Positions 14,674 to 24,714 of a stretch of DNA of 42,177 nt are shown here, in pieces (position 1 is the stretch's first letter; each line of letters starts with the position of its first letter). This stretch comes from an uncultured Clostridia bacterium (lineage in GTDB: Bacteria > Bacillota > Clostridia > Lutisporales > Lutisporaceae), in assembly GCA_937930535.1 (NCBI GenBank), contig CALGKJ010000041.1, positions 1 through 42,177 on the forward strand. The letters are read 5' to 3'. The translations under genes and the position numbers were made by a program. The notes below the pieces were generated by a model. It made no database searches and was not told where the DNA came from. It saw only the letters and a list, made by a program, of their open reading frames with translations.

Positions 14674-17600
14674 ATGAGCTTACGAATAATATACGGACGA
14701 GCAGGCAGCGGCAAAAGCTATTTCTGCCTTGAAGATATAAAAAACAAATTAAACCAAAAATCAGATACTCCCCTGATACTAATAGTGCCAGAGCAGTTCT
14801 CCCTGCAAGCGGAAAGAAGCCTTGTAAAAACCATGGGAGCAAGCGGCTTTAACAAAGCTGAGGTACTAAGCTTTAAAAGACTGGCTTACAGAATCTTTTC
14901 AGAGGTTGGGGGAAGCTGCCGCAAAAGGATCAGCCAGCCTGGAAAATGTATGCTGATATTTCATATACTGGATAAGCTGAAGCCAGATCTTAATGTTTTC
15001 GGCATGACAGCAGGGCGAAGGGGTTTTTCCAGTACTTTATGCAGCATTATAAGCGAGTTTAAAAGATATAGCGTTACACCGCAAATATTAAATCAGGCAA
15101 GCAAGAGCATTAAGGGCAATCAGCAGCTTATTGATAAGCTGGAGGATATTGGCAGAGTTTATGAACAATATGAAAATGAGCTTGGAGTGAGATATGCAGA
15201 TTCGGATGATGACCTGACAGTGCTTTGCAGAAAGCTTGATGACAGCAGCTACATCAATGGAGCTGAAATCTGGATAGATGGATTTTCCGGCTTTACGCCC
15301 CAGGAATATGCAGTAATAGAAAAGCTGCTTACAAAGGCAGTTAATGTAAACATAACTCTTTGCACAGACTGTATAGAGGATGAGTATAACCTGTCAGGAG
15401 TGGAGCTGTTTGCCCCATCAAGAGCAACTGCCGCAAAGCTTATTAAGATAGCAAGGCAAAAGGGTGTCGGTATACTAAAGCCAGTAGCCTTAAATAACAA
15501 GCACAGCAGATATATAAGTGATGAATTAAAGCACTTGGAGCAGAATGTTTTTTCCTTCTGTCCCAGTACATATAAAGAAAAACTAAAGGATATAAATGTT
15601 TACAGAGCCACCAGCTTATATAATGAGATTGAGGAAACAGCCAGAGACATAGTAAGACAATGCAGGGAAAACGGCTTCCGATACAATGATATTGCGGTAG
15701 TATCTGGCAATCTTGCAAGGTATAAGAAAATAATAAGTGCTGTATTTACACAATATGAAATCCCATTTTTTATAGACAATAAAAGGGACGTAATGGGACA
15801 TCCTTTGATAATGCTGGTTCTGTCCATATTACGTATATACCCCTCCAATTGGTCCTACGAAGCGGTATTCAGATATTTGAAAACAGGACTTACAGGAATA
15901 GAAAGAAATGATGTAGATTTAATAGAAAACTATGTGCTGGCACATGGCATAAAGGGCAGTAAATGGACTGCCGAGCAGGAATGGAGATACGGCATTTATT
16001 CAAGCTTCAAGGATAACAGTACAGACTATGAGCTGATGATATCAGAAAAGGTCAACGAAATTAGACAAGCTGTAGTTATGCCGCTAAGTATATTCCATGA
16101 GAAAACCAAGGGCAGAAAAAAGGTTGAAGAAACCTGCTCTGCTTTATTTGATATGCTTTGTGACATAGGTATACCAGAAAGAATAGAAGCACTGGTGCAA
16201 AGGTATAAGGACAGCGGACAGCTTGAGCAGGCAAACGAGTATAGTCAGATTTGGAACATGATAATTGATATACTTGATCAAATGGTGGAAGCTGTAGGAA
16301 AAGAAACTATGACCATAGACAAATTTTCCGAGCTTTTAGAAATAGGCTTGACAGAAAGCAAGATGGGTCTTATACCTCCTGCTTTGGAGCAGCTAACAGT
16401 AGGAAGCACAGATAGATCCAAAAGTCATAATGTAAAGGCTATGTATATAGTAGGTGTAAATGACGGAGTTTTTCCTACGGTAGAAAAGGATGAAGGCTTG
16501 TTGACAGATATGGAGCGGGATGAGCTGAAGGAGCTGGGCATAGAGCTTGCACCTGACACCAGAAGCAAAACCTTTGAACAGCAGTATATAGCATATTCAG
16601 TGCTTTGTGCTTCCTCCCAGTATATTCGCATAAGCTATCCTGTATCCGACGGTGAGGGAAAGACCTTAAGACCCTCCAATATTATTTCCAGACTTAGGAG
16701 AGTTTTTCCATGCTTGAGTATACAAAGTGAAATATCCAGAGAAAACACCGAAAAAGACTTAGCCAAAATATGCACCCCTTCACCTACCTTCAATGAAATG
16801 ATATCAGTTATGAGAGCTGGAACAGAAGGCAGGGAGATAAATCCTATATGGAAGAATATTTATGATTGGTATATTTCAAAGGAAGAATGGAAGGAAAAGT
16901 GCAGACAAGCACTATATGCATTTAAGCATACTAATCAGGTTAAGGAAATAAACAGAGAAAAAACAAGAAGATTATATGGAAGTAATATACATACAAGTGT
17001 TTCGAGATTAGAAAAATATGCTTCCTGCCCCTTCTCCTACTATGTAGAGTATGGGTTAAAGGCACAGGAACGTAAAATATTTAAGCTGAGTGCACCAGAT
17101 ATGGGAAGCTTCTTACATCAGGTACTTGACAGATTTTCAAAATATATTTATGATAATGGCTTAAGCTGGAGAGGACTGGAAAAAGCTTGGTGTATTGATA
17201 AGATAAATCAGATCGTAGATGAGCTTTTGGAGGAACTGAAGGAAACAGTTTTTACAGGCTCAAGAAGATATAAGTATCTGACAGAAAGGCTAAAGCGTGT
17301 ACTAATAAGAGCAGTATGGGTAATAGCAGAGCAGATTAAAAGGGGAGGCTTTGAGCCTGTGGGATACGAGGTAGGCTTTGGGGCAAATGAACAGCTTCCC
17401 CCTATTACTATAGAGCTTCCCACGGGGGAAAGCATTATACTGAATGGTAGAATAGACAGGGTTGATGCACTAAAAACCGAAGAAGGCACATATTTGAGAA
17501 TAATAGACTACAAGTCGGGGAATAAATCCTTTAAGCTTTCCAATGTTTACTACGGCTTGCAAATACAGTTGGTTACATACCTTGACGCCATATGGCAGGG

Positions 17601-18123
17601 GGGCTTGCCTGATAATAAGGATAATATCACACCTGCTGGAATGTTCTACTTTAAAATTGATGACCCCATAATCAAGGGTAATAACACTGTTACTGACGAA
17701 TATATCGAAAAATCAATTATGAAGCAGTTAAAAATGAGGGGACTTCTGCTTTCTGATGTTAAAATAATCAGAGAAATGGACAGACAAATATCAGGAGACT
17801 CCGACATAATACCTGCAAGAATAAACAAGGATGAAAGCTTGGGCAGATCAACCTCTGCAACTCTTGAACAGTTTGAAAGCCTGAGAGCACATGTAAAAAG
17901 ACTGCTTGGTAAAATAGGACAGGAGATGCTGAAGGGCAATATAAGCATCAGTCCCTATAAGAACAAGAAGGCTACTCCCTGTGTTTATTGCAGCTATCAA
18001 GCAATATGCCAGTTTGACAGCAGTATGAAAAACAACAAATATAGAATATTAACAGATAAAAAAGACCATGAGGTTTGGGAAATGGTAGGTGGTATAGCTG
18101 ATGAGCAAAGCAAACTGGACTAA
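14674..18123 (+). CDS. addB: ATP-dependent helicase/nuclease subunit AddB
   Basis: 1149 aa subunit of the AddAB complex, which resects double-strand breaks for RecA. N-terminal Walker A IYGRAGSGKS (residues 6-15) is intact. The C-terminal nuclease holds IDYKSG with the catalytic Asp-x-Lys, and the iron-sulfur cluster ligands are all present: Cys785 (ASCPFSYY) and Cys1103, Cys1106 and Cys1112 (PCVYCSYQAICQF). Length matches the family. The start at 14674 gives the expected first strand MSLRIIYGRAG. The gene overlaps addA by 23 bp. The 244-bp upstream gap has TATAAT at 14622-14627 but no clear -35; a C-rich tract (14601-14616) precedes it. Confidence 0.97.
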   Translation: MSLRIIYGRAGSGKSYFCLEDIKNKLNQKSDTPLILIVPEQFSLQAERSLVKTMGASGFNKAEVLSFKRLAYRIFSEVGGSCRKRISQPGKCMLIFHILDKLKPDLNVFGMTAGRRGFSSTLCSIISEFKRYSVTPQILNQASKSIKGNQQLIDKLEDIGRVYEQYENELGVRYADSDDDLTVLCRKLDDSSYINGAEIWIDGFSGFTPQEYAVIEKLLTKAVNVNITLCTDCIEDEYNLSGVELFAPSRATAAKLIKIARQKGVGILKPVALNNKHSRYISDELKHLEQNVFSFCPSTYKEKLKDINVYRATSLYNEIEETARDIVRQCRENGFRYNDIAVVSGNLARYKKIISAVFTQYEIPFFIDNKRDVMGHPLIMLVLSILRIYPSNWSYEAVFRYLKTGLTGIERNDVDLIENYVLAHGIKGSKWTAEQEWRYGIYSSFKDNSTDYELMISEKVNEIRQAVVMPLSIFHEKTKGRKKVEETCSALFDMLCDIGIPERIEALVQRYKDSGQLEQANEYSQIWNMIIDILDQMVEAVGKETMTIDKFSELLEIGLTESKMGLIPPALEQLTVGSTDRSKSHNVKAMYIVGVNDGVFPTVEKDEGLLTDMERDELKELGIELAPDTRSKTFEQQYIAYSVLCASSQYIRISYPVSDGEGKTLRPSNIISRLRRVFPCLSIQSEISRENTEKDLAKICTPSPTFNEMISVMRAGTEGREINPIWKNIYDWYISKEEWKEKCRQALYAFKHTNQVKEINREKTRRLYGSNIHTSVSRLEKYASCPFSYYVEYGLKAQERKIFKLSAPDMGSFLHQVLDRFSKYIYDNGLSWRGLEKAWCIDKINQIVDELLEELKETVFTGSRRYKYLTERLKRVLIRAVWVIAEQIKRGGFEPVGYEVGFGANEQLPPITIELPTGESIILNGRIDRVDALKTEEGTYLRIIDYKSGNKSFKLSNVYYGLQIQLVTYLDAIWQGGLPDNKDNITPAGMFYFKIDDPIIKGNNTVTDEYIEKSIMKQLKMRGLLLSDVKIIREMDRQISGDSDIIPARINKDESLGRSTSATLEQFESLRAHVKRLLGKIGQEMLKGNISISPYKNKKATPCVYCSYQAICQFDSSMKNNKYRILTDKKDHEVWEMVGGIADEQSKLD

Positions 18124-21100
18124 GGAGCAGTTGGATGCCATACAAGCGAGAAATTGCAATTTGCTTGTAGCGGCAGCCGCAGGAGCAGGCAAGACTGCGG
18201 TATTGGTGGAAAGAATCATTAAGAAAATAACAGAGGGTAATAAACCAGTAGATATAGACAAGCTGCTTATAGTAACCTTTACCAATGCTGCCGCCGCAGA
18301 AATGCGTGAGAGAATAGGTGAGGCAATTTCCAAGGAGCTTGAAAAGCAGCCGGATTCTCAGCTTCTGCAAAAACAGCTTTTACTGCTGAATAGAGCAAGC
18401 ATAACCACTATACATTCCTTTTGCATGGAAGTAATAAGAAGCAATTTTCATTGTCTGGACATAGACCCTGCTTTTCGTATAGCAGATGAAACCGAGGCAC
18501 TGCTGATGAAGCTGGATGCCGTTGAGGAGGTTTTTGAAGCAAAATACGAGGAGGAAAATATAGATAAGGACTTTATAAGGCTTATGGAGTGCTATGGCGG
18601 AAGCAAGGATGACAGCATATTGCAGGATATAGTATTAAGCATATATGAGTTTGTGCAAAGTGATCCATGGCCAAATAAGTGGCTGGAAAATGCTTATAGT
18701 GCTTTTATTTTAGATAATAATTCAAACTTTATAAATACCAAATGGGCTGAAACACTTATTAAAAGCATGGCGATTGAGCTTAGAGGCATGAGGGATATGC
18801 TTGTGTATGCAATAGAGCTGTCCCAAAGAACCGAGGGGCTGGAAGCATATTGCGAGACGCTGAAAAATGATTTAGTAAGCCTTGATGATATAATAAGCTG
18901 CTGCTCCGACAGTGCAGGGAACTGGGATATAGTAACCGGCGCATTTGCAGACATATCCTTTGACCGGTTAAAGCCCTGTAAAAAGGATGTAGACAAGGAA
19001 AAGCAGGAAGCAGTAAAAGCAATAAGAAACGAAATAAAGGATAAGCTGAAAAAATATAAAGCAGAGCTGCTTTATGCAGGCAATGAAGAAGTAATACAGG
19101 AAATGAGAAGCATGTATCCTGTATTCAAAGCCTTATGTACGCTGGTAGCAGAGTTTAGTGAGCTGTATTCCAGCAAAAAGAAGGAAAAGGGAATAATAGA
19201 TTTTAATGACCTTGAGCACTTCTGCCTTAAGCTGTTGTTTACAGAGGATGGGGAAGGGCATAGCATACCCAGCAATATAGCATTACAGCTTAGAGAACGC
19301 TATGAGGAAATATATATTGACGAGTATCAGGACAGCAATGAGGTGCAGGAGCTTATGCTTACGACAATATCAAGAAATGAAAATGGTCAGCCTAATCTAT
19401 TTATGGTTGGTGATATAAAGCAGAGTATATACAGATTCAGACAAGCAAAGCCTCAGATTTTTAACAATAAAAAAGACAGCTATTCAGAAAAACACGGGGA
19501 AGCAAACAGAAAGATACTGCTAAATAAAAATTTTAGAAGCAGAAAAGAAGTGTTAAATGCAGTCAACTATATCTTCAAAATGACTATGTCCAAAAGCATA
19601 GGTGAGGTAGAATACAACCAAAGCGAGGAGCTGAATACAGGCTCGCAATATGAGGATTTCATAGAAAATGGATTAGCAGGCGGTGCGGTGGAGCTGCACA
19701 TAGCAGATCTTGAAGAAGATGAAAAAGAGGAGCTTCCAATCAGCGATGATCTGGAAAACACTGAGAACGAGGAAGAACCAGCAGAGGATGAAGAAGAGCT
19801 TACAGCAGTTCAGACAGAAGCGAGACTGGTGGCTTCGAGAATAAAAAGCTTATTATCAGAGCAGGAAAAACCCTTTAAGGTATATGATAAGTCAGAAGGC
19901 AGATATAGAAGAGTAGAATACAGAGATATAGTAATACTGCTTAGAACCACAAAAAACTGGGCTGAGGTATTTAGCGACGAGCTTTCCCTTGCAGGCATAC
20001 CTTCCTTTGCAGATATCGGAAGCGGATATTTTAACACAGTTGAAATTTCAACCATAATGTCGCTTTTGCAAATAATAGACAACCCCATACAGGATATACC
20101 CCTTCTGGCGGTATTAAAATCACCCATAGCAGTCTTTAGTCCCGAGGAGCTTATTGACATCAGACTATGGGATCGTTCAGTACCCTTTTATGAGGCAATG
20201 AGAAAGCTTGCAGCAAATGACAGTGACTTAGCCATAAAGGTTCAAAAGTTTTTGGCACGGCTGGAAGCTTGGAGGGAAAAGGCGGAGTATATGGCGACGG
20301 ACGAGCTGATATGGCAGCTTTACAATGATACCGGCTATTACAGCTTTGCAGGTGCAATGGCAGGAGGAGTACAAAGGCAGGCAAATCTCAGAGTGCTATT
20401 TGACAGGGCAAGACAATACGAAGAAACCAGCTTTAAAGGACTTTTTAACTTTATAAACTTTATAAACAAGCTGAAAAGCAGCAGCGGAGACATAGGCAGT
20501 GCCAAGCTGGCAGGTGAAAACGACAATATTGTCAAGCTTATGAGCATACACAAAAGCAAGGGGCTTGAGTTTCCTGTAGTTTTTGTCTGCGGCATGGGTA
20601 AGGGCTTCAATCTTATGGATATGAATAAAAGTATCCTGCTGCATCAGGAGCTAGGCTTTGGACCGGACTATATAGATCATGAAAGAAGAATATCCTATCC
20701 AACCATAGTAAAGCATGCAATAAAGCACAAAATCAAGTTGGAGAGTCTTTCGGAGGAAATGCGTATACTATACGTTGCCCTTACCAGAGCCAAGGAAAAG
20801 CTCATAATAACAGGTACAGTAAAAAGCTTAAATAAGGCTGTGAAAAAATGGTGCGGTATCAGAATAGATGCTGACAGCGTACCACAGTATCAGATACTAA
20901 AGGGAAAATGCTTTTTTGACTGGATATGTCCGGCACTTATACGCCATAAGGATGGTATAATAATAAGACAGATAAAAGAAGCATCAGAATGTGAAGCCGA
21001 TCATACTCCGAACCAGAGGTATGAGCTTAAAGATGATGAGTCTGTATGGGATATCAGGCTGTGGAGCAAGCAAGAGCTTATAAAAGCAGGAGATGAGCTG

Positions 21101-21892
21101 GCGGCAGAAAGCGAAGAATTTATGGAGGAATTTGCTGCTTTGGATTTTCAGGAGCACTCTGATAAAGACAGCTTAAACCAATTGCAAGAGCTTATTATCA
21201 AACGCTTGGAATGGAAATATCCTTATATCAAGGCAGGACAGTTCCCGGTAAAGCTTACTGTAACAGAGCTGAAGCGTTTGTTCGCAGTTTCGGCAGAGGA
21301 TGACTACAACCCGATGTACATACCTGCGCTGATTAAAAAGCCGAGGTTTTTAGAAAGCAGCAGTAATATGTCTGCCGCTGAAAAGGGCACGATACTGCAT
21401 TATGTACTACAGCATTTGGATCTAAGCAGAGTAGAAAGCCGTCAGGAAATACAAAATCAGGTAAGTCATATGGTAGCGGCAGAAATGCTTACCGATGAAC
21501 AGACAAAGGTTTTGAATATAAATAAAATACTAAAGTTTTTTGATTCGCCATTGGGGAAAAGACTGCTGAAGGCGCAAAGAATATACAGAGAAATACCCTT
21601 TAACATCGAATTAAGTGCCTCAGAGGTATTTAAGGAGCTGTCAATTGAAGCTTATGAAGAGCAAAAAGTACTGCTTCAGGGAGTAATAGACTGCTGTTTT
21701 ATAGAAAACGATATGATAATATTATTGGACTATAAAACAGATTATGTACCTGATGGAAAAACAGATGAGCTAAGGGAAAAATACAGTATACAGCTTGAAT
21801 ACTACAAAAAAGCCTTGGAGCAAATCACAAATATGAAGGTTAGTGAAAGATATATTTATCTGTTCTGGAATGATGAAATACTATCAATATAA
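18101..21892 (+). CDS. addA: ATP-dependent helicase/nuclease subunit AddA
   Basis: 1263 aa SF1A helicase-nuclease, partner of AddB. Motifs in order are Walker A AAAAGAGKT (about 24-32), motif II DEYQD (about 407-411), motif III GDIKQSIYRFRQ, motif V LMSIHKSKGLEFPVVF, and motif VI YVALTRAKEKL (about 889-899). The C-terminal RecB-like nuclease shows GTILHYVLQHLD, QGVIDCCF and LLDYKTDYV (about 1210), so Asp and Lys of the active site are present. ATG 18101 lies inside the end of addB, so translation is coupled. A UUCG-capped terminator follows directly. An acidic insert (about 545-565, ENEEEPAEDEEEL) is a mild oddity of the linker. Confidence 0.97.
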   Translation: MSKANWTKEQLDAIQARNCNLLVAAAAGAGKTAVLVERIIKKITEGNKPVDIDKLLIVTFTNAAAAEMRERIGEAISKELEKQPDSQLLQKQLLLLNRASITTIHSFCMEVIRSNFHCLDIDPAFRIADETEALLMKLDAVEEVFEAKYEEENIDKDFIRLMECYGGSKDDSILQDIVLSIYEFVQSDPWPNKWLENAYSAFILDNNSNFINTKWAETLIKSMAIELRGMRDMLVYAIELSQRTEGLEAYCETLKNDLVSLDDIISCCSDSAGNWDIVTGAFADISFDRLKPCKKDVDKEKQEAVKAIRNEIKDKLKKYKAELLYAGNEEVIQEMRSMYPVFKALCTLVAEFSELYSSKKKEKGIIDFNDLEHFCLKLLFTEDGEGHSIPSNIALQLRERYEEIYIDEYQDSNEVQELMLTTISRNENGQPNLFMVGDIKQSIYRFRQAKPQIFNNKKDSYSEKHGEANRKILLNKNFRSRKEVLNAVNYIFKMTMSKSIGEVEYNQSEELNTGSQYEDFIENGLAGGAVELHIADLEEDEKEELPISDDLENTENEEEPAEDEEELTAVQTEARLVASRIKSLLSEQEKPFKVYDKSEGRYRRVEYRDIVILLRTTKNWAEVFSDELSLAGIPSFADIGSGYFNTVEISTIMSLLQIIDNPIQDIPLLAVLKSPIAVFSPEELIDIRLWDRSVPFYEAMRKLAANDSDLAIKVQKFLARLEAWREKAEYMATDELIWQLYNDTGYYSFAGAMAGGVQRQANLRVLFDRARQYEETSFKGLFNFINFINKLKSSSGDIGSAKLAGENDNIVKLMSIHKSKGLEFPVVFVCGMGKGFNLMDMNKSILLHQELGFGPDYIDHERRISYPTIVKHAIKHKIKLESLSEEMRILYVALTRAKEKLIITGTVKSLNKAVKKWCGIRIDADSVPQYQILKGKCFFDWICPALIRHKDGIIIRQIKEASECEADHTPNQRYELKDDESVWDIRLWSKQELIKAGDELAAESEEFMEEFAALDFQEHSDKDSLNQLQELIIKRLEWKYPYIKAGQFPVKLTVTELKRLFAVSAEDDYNPMYIPALIKKPRFLESSSNMSAAEKGTILHYVLQHLDLSRVESRQEIQNQVSHMVAAEMLTDEQTKVLNINKILKFFDSPLGKRLLKAQRIYREIPFNIELSASEVFKELSIEAYEEQKVLLQGVIDCCFIENDMIILLDYKTDYVPDGKTDELREKYSIQLEYYKKALEQITNMKVSERYIYLFWNDEILSI

Positions 21893-21894
21893 TG

Positions 21895-21930
21895 AAAAAA
21901 CGATATACCTTCGGGGGTATATCGTTTTTT
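21895..21930 (+). terminator. Terminator of the addBA operon
   Basis: AAAAAACGATATACC (21895-21909) pairs with GGTATATCGTTTTTT (21916-21930), with a TTCG-type loop and a long T run. Confidence 0.92.
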
Positions 21931-22011
21931 TCTATAGCATCTTTAATTATGATTAATCGTATTCATGTGATAAAATATATAAATAAAGCCAGTTTAAGCT
22001 GAGGTGATGTT

Positions 22012-22773
22012 ATGAATGTAAAAGAGACGGTGGAAATAGCCATGACAGCAGGTGAAATACTGTTATGCAGCGGTTCGGAGATATATAGAGTAGAAGACAC
22101 AATAACAAGGATTTGCTCTGCTTATGACATAGAATGTGAAGCCTTTGTGATGCCTACAGGGATATTTATATCGGGGAAAAGCATAAGTAACCCTATTGAT
22201 ACAATATCACTAATAAAACGAATAAAAAAAAGAACCATAGATTTACACTGTATAGAGCTGATTAATACCTTCTCAAGAGGTATTTCACTCAACCCCCTTA
22301 CCTATAGTGAGGCTATAAAACAGCTTAATGCAATTAAAAAGCCGCCCTATTTCAAGCTTATGGGCAGATTGATAGCAGCAGCAATTACAGCATTTGCATA
22401 CTGTATACTTTTTAAGGGGAATATTGCAGATGGCATTACTGCTGCTGGCATTAGTGCTTTAATTTACTACTTGAAGGATGTTATTAACAAAGCAGGATTT
22501 ACGCAGTTTTTTGAATATCTTGCTTCTGGCTTGATAGCAGGCGGAATAAGCCTTATAGCGGCTCGTTTGTTTCCTGTACTCCATATGAATGAGATAATAA
22601 TAGGGGCGATAATGATTCTTGTACCGGGTGTTACAATTACTAATGGTATAAGAGATGCACTGCATGGGGACTTGGTGGCAAGCATTGCAAGATTGGGTGA
22701 AGCACTATTTATAGTAACGGCGGTAGGTGCAGGAGTTGGATTTACATTAGCAATAGGAATGAATTGGATGTGA
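22012..22773 (+). CDS. ThrE/YjjP-type exporter, large subunit
   Basis: 253 aa. The N-terminal cytosolic domain (about 1-115) has the DUF1212 pattern: AGEILLCSGSEIYRVEDTI, then EAFVMPTGIFIS. Residues about 120-250 hold five membrane segments, with LVPGVTITNGIRDALHGDL as the most conserved stretch. The family includes the threonine/serine exporter ThrE of Corynebacterium and E. coli YjjP, part of a succinate exporter; substrate here is not known. GAGGTGAT precedes the ATG. The gene overlaps the small subunit by 10 bp, which fits a two-protein transporter. Confidence 0.85.
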   Translation: MNVKETVEIAMTAGEILLCSGSEIYRVEDTITRICSAYDIECEAFVMPTGIFISGKSISNPIDTISLIKRIKKRTIDLHCIELINTFSRGISLNPLTYSEAIKQLNAIKKPPYFKLMGRLIAAAITAFAYCILFKGNIADGITAAGISALIYYLKDVINKAGFTQFFEYLASGLIAGGISLIAARLFPVLHMNEIIIGAIMILVPGVTITNGIRDALHGDLVASIARLGEALFIVTAVGAGVGFTLAIGMNWM

Positions 22774-23207
22774 TGAATTTGATGGATATTGTTATGGCAT
22801 TTTTAGGAAGCTATTGTCCAGCCATACTTTTTAATATAGAAAGAAAAAATCTGATATGGGCGGGCTTGTGCGGTGCGCTTGGCTGGGTTGTATATTCAAG
22901 CTTGTACAAATATACTAATAACACTGTGTTATCTGTTATGCTGGCATCAATAACTATCAGCTTGTATGGTGAGCTTATGGCAAGACAATTAAAGACTCCT
23001 GCTACAGTCTTTTATATACCTAGTATTTTTCCCTTGGTACCGGGAATATCTGCATATGATACAGTTTTATTTATAAGTCAGAATAAGCTTGATGAGGCAA
23101 TGTACAAAGCAGTTGATACAATTGCAACAGCAGGTGCAATCGCTTTTGGAATTATGCTTGTCTCCACTATATTTCATTACATAAACAAAAAACAAAATTC
23201 TAACTGA
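22764..23207 (+). CDS. ThrE/YjjB-type exporter, small subunit (DUF3815)
   Basis: 147 aa with four to five membrane segments. FYIPSIFPLVPGISAYDTVL (about residues 87-106) is the signature stretch of the DUF3815/YjjB half. The two-gene form replaces the single fused ThrE polypeptide. Possible starts are ATG 22764, 22773 and 22782 (MDVMNLMDI); the first overlaps the upstream gene by 10 bp and is used here. The product should act only with the preceding protein. Confidence 0.85.
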   Translation: MDVMNLMDIVMAFLGSYCPAILFNIERKNLIWAGLCGALGWVVYSSLYKYTNNTVLSVMLASITISLYGELMARQLKTPATVFYIPSIFPLVPGISAYDTVLFISQNKLDEAMYKAVDTIATAGAIAFGIMLVSTIFHYINKKQNSN

Positions 23208-23233
23208 TTATACAGTTAATGGCTAATAGCCCT

Positions 23234-23264
23234 AATAAAAGCACGCATTAGACGTGCTTTTATT
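23234..23264. terminator. Bidirectional terminator, exporter operon and zinc-ribbon gene
   Basis: AATAAAAGCACG (23234-23245) pairs with CGTGCTTTTATT (23253-23264); A- and T-rich flanks serve both convergent transcripts. The right arm overlaps the stop codon of the minus-strand gene. Confidence 0.88.
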
Positions 23265-23670
23265 ATCTTCTGCCATGGGTATGCCTTGTATGCATTCTGA
23301 CACCCTTTGAGCTGCCAGTGTCCTTATATGACGAGGAGGCTCTTCTCAGCTCAATTTCTATTTGTTTTCTGCAATCCTCACAATAATTGCCTGAGGAAAT
23401 AGGCTTGCCGCACTTTTGGCAGTCCAGCAATGATGCGCTTGCATTATTTACTGCTATTAGTCTATCTTCACGAAGATACTTTTTGATTTTTTCTATTGAA
23501 ATACCGGTTGCTTCAGCGACTTCCGAGATATTTTTATTAGGATTCTCATATAAATATTCTCTGATAGCTCTAAAGTCCTCTTCATTTTTTTCCCAACACT
23601 CTGGACATACCATTCTTATTTCATTGTAATTAAATATTTTTCCACAATCAGGGCAGTTCTTTATAGACAT
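23263..23670 (-). CDS. Zinc-ribbon helix-turn-helix protein (YvyF/TIGR03826-like)
   Basis: 135 aa. Cys6-x2-Cys9 and Cys22-x2-Cys25 (NCPDCGK, VCPECWE) form one zinc site. A MerR-like helix-turn-helix follows (NPNKNISEVAEATGISIEKI, then KKYLREDRLI, about 44-73). A second Cys pair set lies in DCQKCGKPISSGNYCEDCRK. The tail is basic with His/Arg. This matches the YvyF family, usually found in late flagellar operons; here no flagellar gene is close. AAAGGAGGAG precedes the ATG at 23670. Regulatory role is inferred, target unknown. Confidence 0.78.
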   Translation of the reverse strand: MSIKNCPDCGKIFNYNEIRMVCPECWEKNEEDFRAIREYLYENPNKNISEVAEATGISIEKIKKYLREDRLIAVNNASASLLDCQKCGKPISSGNYCEDCRKQIEIELRRASSSYKDTGSSKGVRMHTRHTHGRR

Positions 23671-23761
23671 ACTAGACTCCTCCTTTATTACTATAAAAAT
23701 AGTCCAAATTTACCATAGTGTTACACTTATATATGAGTATGTTTTAATGTATAATTATTGT

Positions 23762-23868
23762 TATAGCTAAGACACTTTAAAGTTGAAAAATATTTTTCAA
23801 CTAAAAGTCTCTAAGCTATATAGAGAAACAACTGGAAATATCAGATTATGAAGTTGTTTCTCTATATA
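23762..23868. repeat. Dispersed two-hairpin element, complete copy A
   Basis: Hairpin 1 (23762-23820) is an imperfect stem of about 30 bp from TATAGCTAAGACACTTTAAA to its near inverse, closing on AAATATTT. Hairpin 2 is a perfect 17-bp stem, TATATAGAGAAACAACT (23817-23833) with AGTTGTTTCTCTATATA (23852-23868), around an 18-nt loop GGAAATATCAGATTATGA. The element lies 115 bp upstream of sigI. Related copies are at 34144, 36366, 26974 and 38504. Confidence 0.85.
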
Positions 23869-23877
23869 AAAGTAGTC

Positions 23878-23905
23878 TTGCAGTTTACATATATTTTTAT
23901 ATAAA
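23878..23905 (+). promoter_or_regulatory. Possible promoter of sigI
   Basis: TTGCAG (23878-23883), 16 nt, TATAAA (23900-23905). No SigI-type (CCCCA-like) promoter is evident in the 114 bp between the repeat element and the gene. Confidence 0.3.
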
Positions 23906-23982
23906 ACGCCTGTTATATTATTTCGCAGGGAATAGTGTAATATTAGGGTAATTTTAAAAAAATCTGGGGGGAGGTGTTAATC

Positions 23983-24714
23983 TTGAATAATTTTAATGAA
24001 ACATTAAATGAAAAGGTAGTCAGAATTAAGTTTTCCAAGGAAGATAGAAACAATTTTATTCAGGATTACAAGCCCTTTATTGCCGCCGCTGTTGAAAAGT
24101 GTGTGGGAAAGTATGTTGTATATGGTGAAGACGATGAGCTAAGCATTGGACTTATGGCATTTGAAGAAGCTATAAAGCAGTATGAACAATCAAAGGGAAG
24201 CTTTTTAAGCTTTGCTCAGACTGTTATAAAAAGGAGATTGATAGATTATTACAGGAAAGAAAAAAAGCATAAGGAAGTAACCTTTCTTAATGATTATGGC
24301 AGCGACAGCAGTGATAGTGAAGAAATGTACGAATATGCAGTTACAAATCAGCAGGCACAAAACAAATATCAGGAAAAGGAAATAAATGAGCTTAGAAGAA
24401 TAGAGCTTGTCCAGCTAAAGGAGGAGCTGAATAAATATCAGCTAACCTTCAATGACATTGCTAAAAGCTCTCCAAAGCATAAAAATACAAAAAAAGCTTA
24501 TCTGGATATAGTAAAATATATAATAGACAATCCAGAGCTGGTAAAAAAAATAAAGACAAAAACCTATCTTCCTGTAGCTGAAATTGAATCGGGCACAAAA
24601 CTACCCCGAAAAACTATAGAGAGAGCACGAAATTATGTAATAGCAGCAACAGTAATATTAACTGGTGACTATTATTGCATAAGAGAGTTTATAGATTGGG
24701 GGTGGCAAAAGTGA
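23983..24714 (+). CDS. sigI: RNA polymerase sigma factor SigI
   Basis: 243 aa from TTG 23983, which lies 9 nt after GGGGAGG; a GTG at 23974 overlaps that ribosome site and is disfavoured. The region-2 part reads FIQDYKPFIAAAVEKCVGKY, then DDELSIGLMAFEEAIKQYEQ, then GSFLSFAQTVIKRRLIDYYR, all typical of SigI. The C-terminal SigI-specific domain ends with LPRKTIERARNYVIAATVIL, the DNA-binding helix region. SigI directs heat-stress or cell-envelope/polysaccharide genes in Bacillus and Clostridium and is held by RsgI. The stop codon overlaps the rsgI start. Confidence 0.95.
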   Translation: MNNFNETLNEKVVRIKFSKEDRNNFIQDYKPFIAAAVEKCVGKYVVYGEDDELSIGLMAFEEAIKQYEQSKGSFLSFAQTVIKRRLIDYYRKEKKHKEVTFLNDYGSDSSDSEEMYEYAVTNQQAQNKYQEKEINELRRIELVQLKEELNKYQLTFNDIAKSSPKHKNTKKAYLDIVKYIIDNPELVKKIKTKTYLPVAEIESGTKLPRKTIERARNYVIAATVILTGDYYCIREFIDWGWQK